Source of the DNA: Betaproteobacteria bacterium | GTDB lineage: Bacteria; Pseudomonadota; Gammaproteobacteria; Burkholderiales; SG8-39 | DNA: 64,000 bases | Reading direction: 5' to 3' | NCBI GenBank assembly: GCA_022340285.1 | Contig: JAJDOG010000055.1 | Coordinates: 1 to 64,000 of the forward strand | In this document: piece by piece, positions 35,881 through 43,893 of the stretch | Layout: each line of letters starts with the position of its first letter | Numbering within the stretch: the first letter of the stretch is position 1 | Program-made: the position numbers and the translations under genes | The notes under the pieces: model-generated | Seen by the model: the letters and a program-made list of their open reading frames with translations, nothing else | Databases searched by the model: none | Told to the model about the DNA's origin: nothing

Positions 35881-36852
35881 ATGACCACGCAGGCCAAGCA
35901 TCGCGTCATCGCGATCGAGGAACACTATTACGACAAGGAGCTGGCGGCTCTCTTCACGGGGTTGGACGGGCGCACCGGCGGAAAGCTGCGCGAGCGGCTC
36001 GAGGACCTGGATGCTCTGCGCCTGAAGGAGATGGACGAGGCGGGTGTCGACGTGCAGGTGCTCTCTCACGGCGCACCGGCTACGCAAAAGCTCGACGCGC
36101 AGACCGCGGTGCGCGTGGCACGGGCCGTGAACGACCGGCTTCGCAAGACCATCGACACTCACCCAGACCGCTTTGCGGGTTTCGCGGTGCTGCCCACTGC
36201 CGATCCGAAGGCCGCGGCCGACGAGCTGGCGCGGTCAGTCAACGAGCTGGGCTTCAAGGGCGCGATGATCCACGGGCTCACAGGCGGCGAGCAATTCATC
36301 GACGACCAGCGGTTCTGGCCGATCTTCGAGCGGGCGCAAGCGCTCGACGTGCCGATCTACCTGCACCCGGCGATTCCGCACCCCGCGATCATCGATACCT
36401 ACCTGAAGCCCTATCACGAGAAATTTCCCGGTCTGCTCAACGCCGGGTGGGGCTTCACGATCGAGACCGCGACGGCGGGAATTCGCATGGTGCTGTCAGG
36501 TGTGTTCGACAAGTACCCGAACCTGAAAGTCATACTCGGACATCTCGGCGAGACCCTGCCCTACCTCGTGTGGCGGATCGACCACGCGCTGTCGCGTCCC
36601 GGCAATGCGCCGAACCGCTTCCGCGACACGCTCTGCAAAAACTTCTACGTCACCACGAGCGGCTTCTTCTCCGACCCGGCGATGCTCTGCTGCATGCAGG
36701 AGATGGGCATCGACCACATCCTCTTCGCCGTCGACTGGCCGTTCGTCGACTCGAGCAAGCTCGGCACGCAGTGGATGGAGCGCATCGCGCTCTCGGCGGA
36801 GGACAAAGCGAAGGTCCTGCACGGCAACTCGGAGCGCCTGCTCAAGATGTGA
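35881..36852 (+). CDS. Amidohydrolase-2 family decarboxylase-like enzyme
   Basis: 323 residues, ATG at 35881 after GGAGGAG. Signature sites of the gamma-resorcylate/dihydroxybenzoate decarboxylase group are visible: VIAIEEHYYDK (Glu and His near the N-terminus), IYLHPAIPHP (His), ILGHLGETLPYL (His) and FAVDWPFVDS (Asp). Such enzymes use a divalent metal and act on hydroxybenzoates without a cofactor. The context (feruloyl-CoA synthase, extradiol dioxygenase) supports a hydroxybenzoate substrate, though hydratase or hydrolase activity is possible. Confidence 0.82.
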   Translation: MTTQAKHRVIAIEEHYYDKELAALFTGLDGRTGGKLRERLEDLDALRLKEMDEAGVDVQVLSHGAPATQKLDAQTAVRVARAVNDRLRKTIDTHPDRFAGFAVLPTADPKAAADELARSVNELGFKGAMIHGLTGGEQFIDDQRFWPIFERAQALDVPIYLHPAIPHPAIIDTYLKPYHEKFPGLLNAGWGFTIETATAGIRMVLSGVFDKYPNLKVILGHLGETLPYLVWRIDHALSRPGNAPNRFRDTLCKNFYVTTSGFFSDPAMLCCMQEMGIDHILFAVDWPFVDSSKLGTQWMERIALSAEDKAKVLHGNSERLLKM

Positions 36853-36860
36853 GGCTAGGT

Positions 36861-36910
36861 TCCTTCTCCTCCTCTTGGAGGAGGGGTGGCTGCGCGGCAG
36901 CCGGGGTGGT
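36861..36910 (+). repeat. Dispersed 3'-end repeat, copy 5
   Basis: TCCTTCTCCTCCTCTTGGAG leads into GAGGGGTGGCTGCGCGGCAG and CGGGGTGGT. It begins 9 bases after the amidohydrolase stop and has that gene's orientation. It lies between the amidohydrolase and the convergent extradiol dioxygenase gene (stop at 36935). Confidence 0.75.
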
Positions 36911-36934
36911 GTTCCAGAGCGTTTGCAACTCGCG

Positions 36935-37882
36935 CTACTCGGTCGGCGCGCCGCGGACGATGGCCATGCCGGTGATCCACTCGGGAATGATGCGGTAGTA
37001 GTCGAGCGTCATCTCGAAGGGTCCCGCGGCCTGCATCGCGGCCGCGGCGGCCACCCACGTGCGCACCTCGTGACCGCCGAAACCGGCTTCGCGGTCCATC
37101 ATTTCGTCGGTGTAGGCATCGAAGGCTTCGAGATCCTGGCGAATCAGGCGATCCAGAAACCTCCTGTCCCACTCCTCGCTCGGCGGCAGGCAGGGTCCGC
37201 CACCTTCCACCATCGCACGCGCCGCAGCGACCACCCGCGCCTGGCGCGCATCGAAATCCTTCTTGGTGGCCACATGCCGGTCGACGAGGCGTGCCACGAC
37301 CTCGGGCGAGTCCATGTCCAGGCGCGGCGTGGGCGGATCATGCGAAAGGCCGCCCGAACCGATGACGACGATGCGCCGATCGAGGCCGCTCAGGAAGCGC
37401 CCCACCGACGCGCCGAACTCGCGGATGCGCTTGAACGATGGGCGCGTGACGGCCACGCAGTTGACGACGATCGGGAGAACGGGATAGGCATCCAGCGCGC
37501 CGACCAGCTCATAGAGCGGTATGGTCGTTCCGTGATCGACGGTGAGCCGGTACGAAATCGCGGGATCGAAACCGGCCTCGCGCAAGGCCTCGTGGCAATC
37601 CAGCGCGATCTGCTCGGGAACGTTCAGCTCGCCCGGCTTCAGATCCCAGTCGCGCGATCCCGTGGCCGCGGCGCCGATGCAGAACGCGGGCATCATGTCG
37701 TAGAAGAGCCCGGTGAAGTGATCGGGCCCGAATACGACGAGCAGCTCCGGGTCGCGCTCGCGAAGCCACGCCCCGGCCGACTTGATGCTGTTGAAGAATC
37801 CATCGCGCGCTTCGCGGTCGGCGGGCTCGAGCGCACCGAGAAGCAGCGGACTGTGGGAGCAGCAGACCATCGAAAGCGGCAT
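36935..37882 (-). CDS. MhpB-like class III extradiol ring-cleavage dioxygenase
   Basis: 315 residues. It resembles 3-carboxyethylcatechol 2,3-dioxygenase (MhpB): start MVCCSHSPLLLGAL, FGPDHFTGLFYDMMPAFC, the active His in TVDHGTTIPLYEL, VIGSGGLSHDPPTPR and the end YYRIIPEWITGM. The family cleaves a catechol ring meta to the hydroxyls with Fe(II). Only the general class is certain; the ring substrate is unknown. It is the last gene of the 45.9-36.9 kb operon, 54 bases after the dihydroxyphthalate decarboxylase-like gene. Confidence 0.87.
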   Translation of the reverse strand: MPLSMVCCSHSPLLLGALEPADREARDGFFNSIKSAGAWLRERDPELLVVFGPDHFTGLFYDMMPAFCIGAAATGSRDWDLKPGELNVPEQIALDCHEALREAGFDPAISYRLTVDHGTTIPLYELVGALDAYPVLPIVVNCVAVTRPSFKRIREFGASVGRFLSGLDRRIVVIGSGGLSHDPPTPRLDMDSPEVVARLVDRHVATKKDFDARQARVVAAARAMVEGGGPCLPPSEEWDRRFLDRLIRQDLEAFDAYTDEMMDREAGFGGHEVRTWVAAAAAMQAAGPFEMTLDYYRIIPEWITGMAIVRGAPTE

Positions 37883-37936
37883 CTTCGACTCCTCGCCGGG
37901 CGGCGCGTCGGCGCCTGGGCATGAACACTACGAATG

Positions 37937-38929
37937 TTACGTTTTGGGCTCGCTCAACGTCGAGGGCACGAACATCTCCTCGACCGTCAGGCGGCGCACC
38001 GCAAGCCCCTGCTCGTACGAGTAACGCGCGAGCGCCTCGAGCGTAACGCGGTTCGGCTCCACGCCGTAAGGCCAATAGTCGTCGCCCATCAGCGCGCGCG
38101 TTTCCGCCACCTCCTGCGCCACCCACGGCAGGCCGATCTTCAACGCCACCACCTCGCGCAGATCCTGGTCGGCGATGCGCTTGGCCGCAACGAATGCCTT
38201 GTAAAGGCTCGCGGCGAGCCATGGATACTTCTCGGCCACGTCGTTGCGGATACCGAGCGCATGCATGATCGGAAAGATCCGCGTTTTGCGGAAGTAGTCC
38301 TGCTCGGCCTTGCGGAAATCCTCGAACAGCCGGACGACGCGGGGATGTGACTCGAGGTAGCACGTCGGCGCGCGTGCGCTGATCACCGCGTCGAGGTCGC
38401 CCGCGGCGAGCATCTCGGACAGCGACCGTCCCGGCGGTGCGGCCTCCAGCGGAAAGCCCGGCGGTAGGTTCAGCTCGAACTTGTCCTTGCGGCCAGGCTC
38501 CTCGAGCCCGCCCTGCACCCACTGCATCTCGGCGTAGCCGACGCCGTGCTGATCGTGGATCATGCCGCGCGCCCACAGCGCGGCAGACATCTGGTACTCG
38601 GGCACGCCGATGCGCCGGCCCTTGAGGTCCGCGGGGGAGCGGATGCCGCGATCGTTCCGGATGTAGATCGCGGAATGGCGGAACATGCGCGAAAGGAAGA
38701 TTGGTATCGCCTGGTAGGCGTTGGTGCCACGGGAGAGCGCGATGAGATGCGGACTGAAACCGATCTCCGATACGTCGAATTCCCTGTGAAGGTATGCCCG
38801 GTGGAAGCATTCCTCCGGCGAGAGCACGAGGAAATTCGGTCGGCAACCCTCGACTCCCACTCGCCCGTCCATCAGCGGGCGAACGCGATCGTAGTCCCAG
38901 GAGGCGATCGTGATTTCCAGAGCGCTCAT
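37937..38929 (-). CDS. 4,5-dihydroxyphthalate decarboxylase-like protein
   Basis: 330 residues from ATG at 38929. The pattern TIASWDYDRVRPLMDGRVGV, ECFHRAYLHREFDVSEIGFS and RHSAIYIRNDRGIRSPADL is characteristic of Pht5-type decarboxylases, which share a periplasmic-binding-protein-like fold but act in the cytoplasm; no signal peptide is seen. It would remove a carboxyl group from a dihydroxyphthalate, giving protocatechuate. Because the family contains binding proteins too, enzyme activity is an inference. It lies 19 bases after tctA. Confidence 0.82.
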   Translation of the reverse strand: MSALEITIASWDYDRVRPLMDGRVGVEGCRPNFLVLSPEECFHRAYLHREFDVSEIGFSPHLIALSRGTNAYQAIPIFLSRMFRHSAIYIRNDRGIRSPADLKGRRIGVPEYQMSAALWARGMIHDQHGVGYAEMQWVQGGLEEPGRKDKFELNLPPGFPLEAAPPGRSLSEMLAAGDLDAVISARAPTCYLESHPRVVRLFEDFRKAEQDYFRKTRIFPIMHALGIRNDVAEKYPWLAASLYKAFVAAKRIADQDLREVVALKIGLPWVAQEVAETRALMGDDYWPYGVEPNRVTLEALARYSYEQGLAVRRLTVEEMFVPSTLSEPKT

Positions 38930-38948
38930 CAGTTTGCCGGTCTGAGTG

Positions 38949-40448
38949 TCAGGCCGCGGGGGCACGCCGGTGGCCCGTGCGCCACAGTACCCAGATCGTC
39001 AGCGCGAGGAGCGCCAGCACGATCGGGCGCGTGAAGAGCTCCATTGGCCGATCCATGAAGAGGATGACGGTCTGGCGGAAGAAGACCTCGAAGTTCTCGC
39101 CGAGTGCGAACCCGATGATGAACGTCGCGAAGGAGAAATCGAGCTTGCGCATGAAGTAGCCCAGCACCGCGAAGACGAGCATGATGCCGACCGAGAACAT
39201 GCTGCTGCCGGTGGCGAACGCGCCGGCGATGCAGAGCAGAATGATGATCGGGTGCGTCGCGCTCTCGGGGAAGCGCACCAGCAGCGCGAAGAATCTCAGC
39301 CCGAAGCCGCCGATCACGAGGTTGAAGAGGTTGGCTACCGCCATCGCCGCGAAGATGCCGTAGACGAGCCGGGGGTACTCCTTGAAGATCAGCGGTCCGG
39401 GGTCGACGCCGTGGATCAGAAACGCCCCGATGAGAATCGCCGCCGAGAGGCTGCCCGGAATGCCGAGCGCAAGCAGCGGAATCAGATTGGCGCCGGTCAC
39501 CGCGCTGTTGGCCGCTTCTGCCGCGGCGACGCCCTCGAGCTCGCCGGTGCCGAAGCGCTCGGGGTGCTTCGAGGCGCGCTTCGCCGCCCCGTAGCCGAGG
39601 AACCCCGCAACGATTGCGCCGATGCCGGGCAGCGCGCCGATGCCGGTGCCGATCAGGCTCGAGCGCATGATGGTCCTGAAGCACGTCTTCCATTCCGCCC
39701 ACGAGACGACCTTGTCCTCGCGCGGGATGCTGCGACCGAAGATGTCGATGGAGCGGTGCCCCCCGCCGCCCGCGATCAGGTGGCGTTCGATCTGGATCAG
39801 GATCTCGGAAAGAGCGAGGAGCCCGATCGCGAGCGGGATGATGGGTATGCCGTCCTGGAGCTCCGCGAAGCCGAACGTGAGGCGCGGCTCGGCGGTCTGG
39901 ATGTCGAGTCCCACCGTGCTCAGGAAGGCACCGAGCGCGGCCGCAATGAGGCCGCGCACGAGCGAGCGGCCCGAGAGCCCGGCGATGATCGTCATCGAGA
40001 AGAGAAGGACCGCGGTCATTTCCGCGGGCCCCATCTTGAGCGCGACGATCGCGAGCGGCGCTGCAACCGTGAAGAGAACGATGTCGCTGAACGTGTCGCC
40101 GAAAACCGAGGCGTACAGCGCCATTTTCAACGCTTTGAGGCCCTTGCCCTTCCTCGCGAGCGGATAGCCGTCGAACGCCGTCGAGGTGGCCTCGGGCGAC
40201 CCGGGCGTATTGAGGAGGATCGCGGTGATTGAGCCTCCATAGGTTCCGCCCTTGTTGATTCCGATCAGGAAGGTGATCCCCGCGAGCGGCGACATGTAGT
40301 ACGTGAGCGGCACTGCGATGGCGATCGCCATCGGCGCGTTCAAGCCGGGAATGGCGCCGACGAGAATGCCGGTGAACACACCCGCGGCGATGAAAAACAG
40401 ATTGATCGGGGTGAGGGCATCCCCGATGCCGGCGAGTATCGCTTCCAT
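38949..40448 (-). CDS. tctA: Tripartite tricarboxylate transporter, large permease TctA
   Basis: 499 residues, multi-pass membrane protein (about 12 segments). TctA family motifs: GAIPGLNAPMAIAIAVPLTY, INKGGTYGGSITAILLNTPG and GIPGSLSAAILIGAFLIHGV. It forms the channel of a solute carrier driven by sodium or protons, together with TctB and a periplasmic TctC/Bug protein. It is 15 bases after tctB. Confidence 0.95.
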   Translation of the reverse strand: MEAILAGIGDALTPINLFFIAAGVFTGILVGAIPGLNAPMAIAIAVPLTYYMSPLAGITFLIGINKGGTYGGSITAILLNTPGSPEATSTAFDGYPLARKGKGLKALKMALYASVFGDTFSDIVLFTVAAPLAIVALKMGPAEMTAVLLFSMTIIAGLSGRSLVRGLIAAALGAFLSTVGLDIQTAEPRLTFGFAELQDGIPIIPLAIGLLALSEILIQIERHLIAGGGGHRSIDIFGRSIPREDKVVSWAEWKTCFRTIMRSSLIGTGIGALPGIGAIVAGFLGYGAAKRASKHPERFGTGELEGVAAAEAANSAVTGANLIPLLALGIPGSLSAAILIGAFLIHGVDPGPLIFKEYPRLVYGIFAAMAVANLFNLVIGGFGLRFFALLVRFPESATHPIIILLCIAGAFATGSSMFSVGIMLVFAVLGYFMRKLDFSFATFIIGFALGENFEVFFRQTVILFMDRPMELFTRPIVLALLALTIWVLWRTGHRRAPAA

Positions 40449-40463
40449 CGGCTACGAGGCGCC

Positions 40464-40910
40464 TCAGGGCAGAAAGACGGTGAACACGTGCTTGAAGACC
40501 AGGAAGATCGCGGTCGGCGCGAGCGCCGCAACCAGCACCACGCGCAGCGGGTAGCGGCGCGCACCCATCACCAGCATCGTGAAGGCCACGATCGCGGCGC
40601 CCCCGGCGAGAAATCCGAGCGTCGCGATCGCGATGAAACCGGCGGCCAGCGCGATCGCCGCCACGCCGATGAACACGATGTTGTGGAGCTCCAGCGGCGG
40701 GCCGTCGCTCCGGCTAGGCCTCGTCACGAGTCGCAAGACGACGAGCAGAACGGACAGCGCAGTAATAGTCCAGAGCAGGGTGAGCGGAAAAACGTCAGGG
40801 GCGATGCCGATCGGTGACGTGCTACCGACCTCTCGCGGGACGATCACGAAGATCGTGATCAGTCCCGCGAGGGTCAGTATCAGGCCCGCGATGATATCGG
40901 CGCGCCGCAA
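40464..40910 (-). CDS. tctB: Tripartite tricarboxylate transporter, small permease TctB
   Basis: 148 residues with four hydrophobic segments (first at RRADIIAGLILTLAGL). Length and arrangement fit TctB, the poorly conserved small membrane subunit. Its position between tctC and tctA supports the call. Identification rests mainly on context and topology. Confidence 0.85.
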   Translation of the reverse strand: MRRADIIAGLILTLAGLITIFVIVPREVGSTSPIGIAPDVFPLTLLWTITALSVLLVVLRLVTRPSRSDGPPLELHNIVFIGVAAIALAAGFIAIATLGFLAGGAAIVAFTMLVMGARRYPLRVVLVAALAPTAIFLVFKHVFTVFLP

Positions 40911-40953
40911 TGCCCCCTCCCTTTCCCGCGTCGCGAGGTCTACGCGCCTGGCG

Positions 40954-41922
40954 CTACTTCTTCTGCTTCTTCTTGAGCTCGGCGACGAGCGGCGCCATGT
41001 CGTCGTGCTGCTTGTGCAGGTAGGCCGTCGTCTCGGCCGGACCGCGATAGTCGGTCACGAGCCGCATCTTCGAGAGCAGGTTCTTCGAGAATTCCGGAGT
41101 CAGACTGGCCTTGACCGCCTCGGAGAGCTTCGCGAGCACCTCCTTCGGCAGGCCCTTCGGCGCCGACAGCATGAACGTGTCGACGAACTCGAAGTTGTAG
41201 CCGAGCTCCTTCAGCGTCGGGAGGTCCGGATATCCGGCATTGCGCTTGGGGCCCATCGACGCCAGCGCTCTCATCGTGCCCGCGGCCACCTGCTTGTGCC
41301 AGCCGCTGCCACTCCAGGTCACGTCGACGTGGCCGCCCAGCACTTCCTGGATGCCGACCGCGCCACCCTTGACCGGGATGACGTTGAATTGAACCCCCGA
41401 CTTGTTGCTGATCGCCATCGTCATCAGCGTCGCAATCGAGACCTGCGATGCAAACGACAGCGGCCGGTTCTTCGCCTTGGCGTCCGCCAGCAGCTGGTCG
41501 AGCGTCTTCCACGGCGACTCGGTCCGCACCACGATGGCGTCCTGGGGGATGCTCACGGTCGCGATGTGGTCGAAGTCGTCGATCTTGAACTTGAGCTTCG
41601 TGTTCATCTGCGGCGCGAGCGCATAAGCGGCGCTCGCGCCCATGCCGATCGTGTAGCCGTCCGGCGCGGCGGTCACGAGCGTGCTCGCCATGACCGTACC
41701 GCCGCCGCCTGCCTTGGTCACGCCGACGACCGGCTGGCCGAGGATCTTCTCCATGCTCGCCGCGAGCAGCCGGCCGGTGGTGTCGACCGCCCCGCCCGGG
41801 CGGAAGCCGATGAGCATCGTGATCGGCTTCTCGGGATACTCCGCCGCTGCGATCCCCGGCAGCAATGCCGCGGTTCCCGCCGCGAGCGTGGCGACCGCAA
41901 TGATGGAAAGGTTCCTTCGCAT
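40954..41922 (-). CDS. tctC: Bug/TctC-family solute-binding protein
   Basis: 322 residues from ATG at 41922, after TGGAGGAGGA. Signal peptide (NLSIIAVATLAAGTAALLPG, cleavage near AAA-EYP). The mature protein starts YPEKPITMLIGFRPGGAVDT, the Bug signature that binds a carboxylate, and continues with the usual VTKAGGGG. It delivers an unknown acid to TctAB. The cluster suggests an aromatic carboxylate (phthalate-type). Confidence 0.93.
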   Translation of the reverse strand: MRRNLSIIAVATLAAGTAALLPGIAAAEYPEKPITMLIGFRPGGAVDTTGRLLAASMEKILGQPVVGVTKAGGGGTVMASTLVTAAPDGYTIGMGASAAYALAPQMNTKLKFKIDDFDHIATVSIPQDAIVVRTESPWKTLDQLLADAKAKNRPLSFASQVSIATLMTMAISNKSGVQFNVIPVKGGAVGIQEVLGGHVDVTWSGSGWHKQVAAGTMRALASMGPKRNAGYPDLPTLKELGYNFEFVDTFMLSAPKGLPKEVLAKLSEAVKASLTPEFSKNLLSKMRLVTDYRGPAETTAYLHKQHDDMAPLVAELKKKQKK

Positions 41923-42019
41923 GTCATCCTCCTCCAAAAGTGACTACGCACAATCCACGAGCAAGAAGATTCGTGCTCGCAACCTGAACTGGCTCCCTCC
42001 TACACGTCGGCCGACGCCC

Positions 42020-43846
42020 TCATCTCGGATAACCCTCGTAATCCGGTCTGATCCGGACGTCGATGAGAACACGTGCTCCACTCCCGACCGCCTGCGCGCC
42101 CGCGGCGATCGCGTCGCGGAGCTCGCCGCGCCGCGCAATCGGCCCGCAAACGTCGAATCCTTGCGCGCGCGCCATCGCGAGCAGGTCGATCTCGGGCTCC
42201 GCGATCCGCTGTCCCACATGCGCGGTCTCCGCGGATCGGCCGCGCGTCGCCGAGGTCATCGCCTGATGCTGCTCGTCGATATAGTAGCCCCCGTTGTTCG
42301 CAATCAAGACGAGCATCGGAGTCTGCGTGCTTGCCGCCGTCCACAGCGCCGAGACGCCCATCAGATAGTCACCGTCGCCGAACACCGCGACCGGAATTCG
42401 TCCGGTGCCGCGCAATGCGATCGCGGAGCCGACCGACATCCCGGGCGCGCCGCCGATCCCAGCGGCGCCGTCCGCGCCGAGATACTCGAGCGGATGCCTG
42501 ATCGGCAGAGCGTCGACGTGCCACCCGAGCGGTGCGCGCATCAGGCAGTAGGCCTTTCCCTCGAGCACGTCGCGCAGCGTCGCGCCGATATCCCAGAGGC
42601 CGATCGCATCCGGACCCCCATCGAGGGGCCGGACCGGCGTGGGCGGCCGACGCGCACGTCTTCGCGCCTCGAACCGCGCCGCCGCGCGGCGCCGGAACGC
42701 GTCATCCGCCGAACGCTCGATCTCGGCCATCAATGCCGGCACGACGCTGTCCGGTTCGGACAGGATGTCGACGTCCACGGGCGCGAGCCCCATGTGGTCG
42801 CGCGTCCAGCCGCGATGAATGTACGTGTCGAGCGAGCAACGGATCACTTTCGCGGGCGTATTGATTTCGCCCCACGCCTGCTTGAAGAGCGTCGCCGGGT
42901 CCCACCAGTCGAGGCTCAGTATCACGTCGGCGCGACGCAGGATCTCGACGCCGTCGTCGGGCGTGAACGCGATCGCGGGCTCGGCGCCGTGCAGGACGTG
43001 ATCGGTCGGGAAGGCGGCCGCGACCTTCAGATCGGTGAGCACCGTGGCACCGAGCGCTTCGGCAAGGCCGACCCGCTCGGCCCACGCGCGCTCGTCGCGC
43101 GAGACGCGACCTGCGAGCATGACCGGAAACTCCGCCTGGATCAGCAGGCCCGCCGCCTCACGGATGAGCGCCGGATCAGGCGCCGGCGACGTCGGCGCGT
43201 GAAATCGCCGCGCATCCGGCTTGTCCGCGTTCGGGAACGGCGCACTGTCTTCCTGCAACCGCTGGTCCAGCGTGATGTACACGGGTCCCTTGGGCGCGGT
43301 GCGCGCGATCTGGTTGCCGCGCAGGATCGATTCGATCGCCGCGCGCGGCGACAGAGGCTGGTCATCCCACTTCACGTATTGACGCACCAGCGCTCCCTGG
43401 TCGGTCACACTGTGCAGCCAATCGATCGGCGTGCGCCGGCGCGCTGAATCCATCGGACCGATGCCCCCGAGGATCAGCACCGGCATGCGATCGCACCAGG
43501 CGTTGTACACGGCCATGGTCGCGTGCATCAGGCCCACGTTGGAATGCACGATCACGCCCATTGGCTCGCCCGTCACCCGCGCAAACCCGTGGGCGATCGC
43601 CACGGCGTGCTCCTCGTGCAGGCAAAGGATAATCTCCGGATCGCGGTTGCCGAGCGCATTCACCAGGCTCTCGTGCAGGCCGCGGAAGCTCGATCCCGGG
43701 CAGAGCGCGACGTGCTTCAGGCCGATCTCGCGCAGCACCTGGGCGATCGTGTCGCTGTTGTAGAACGTACCGTCGAGATCCTTCGGCGCAGGCTGCGCCG
43801 GCTTGTCCAGCGTCGAGATGCGCGACCGGGTCGTTTGGCCTGTCAT
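42020..43846 (-). CDS. Thiamine-diphosphate-dependent enzyme (acetolactate synthase-like)
   Basis: 608 residues, cytoplasmic. The three-domain ThDP architecture is visible: the N-terminal catalytic Glu in LHEEHAVAIAHGFAR (Glu78), a central domain with MLAGRVSRDERAWAE, and the C-terminal cofactor motif GDGDYLMGV with NN about 27 residues later (residues about 490-518). It lacks the feature set that would name a reaction (decarboxylase, carboligase or C-C lyase). It is 47 bases after the AprA-like gene and 97 bases before tctC in the same operon. Confidence 0.82.
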   Translation of the reverse strand: MTGQTTRSRISTLDKPAQPAPKDLDGTFYNSDTIAQVLREIGLKHVALCPGSSFRGLHESLVNALGNRDPEIILCLHEEHAVAIAHGFARVTGEPMGVIVHSNVGLMHATMAVYNAWCDRMPVLILGGIGPMDSARRRTPIDWLHSVTDQGALVRQYVKWDDQPLSPRAAIESILRGNQIARTAPKGPVYITLDQRLQEDSAPFPNADKPDARRFHAPTSPAPDPALIREAAGLLIQAEFPVMLAGRVSRDERAWAERVGLAEALGATVLTDLKVAAAFPTDHVLHGAEPAIAFTPDDGVEILRRADVILSLDWWDPATLFKQAWGEINTPAKVIRCSLDTYIHRGWTRDHMGLAPVDVDILSEPDSVVPALMAEIERSADDAFRRRAAARFEARRRARRPPTPVRPLDGGPDAIGLWDIGATLRDVLEGKAYCLMRAPLGWHVDALPIRHPLEYLGADGAAGIGGAPGMSVGSAIALRGTGRIPVAVFGDGDYLMGVSALWTAASTQTPMLVLIANNGGYYIDEQHQAMTSATRGRSAETAHVGQRIAEPEIDLLAMARAQGFDVCGPIARRGELRDAIAAGAQAVGSGARVLIDVRIRPDYEGYPR

Positions 43847-43893
43847 CGTGGTTTCCGAACCTGTCGCGTCATTTCGTCGTCCGCGGCCCGCTG

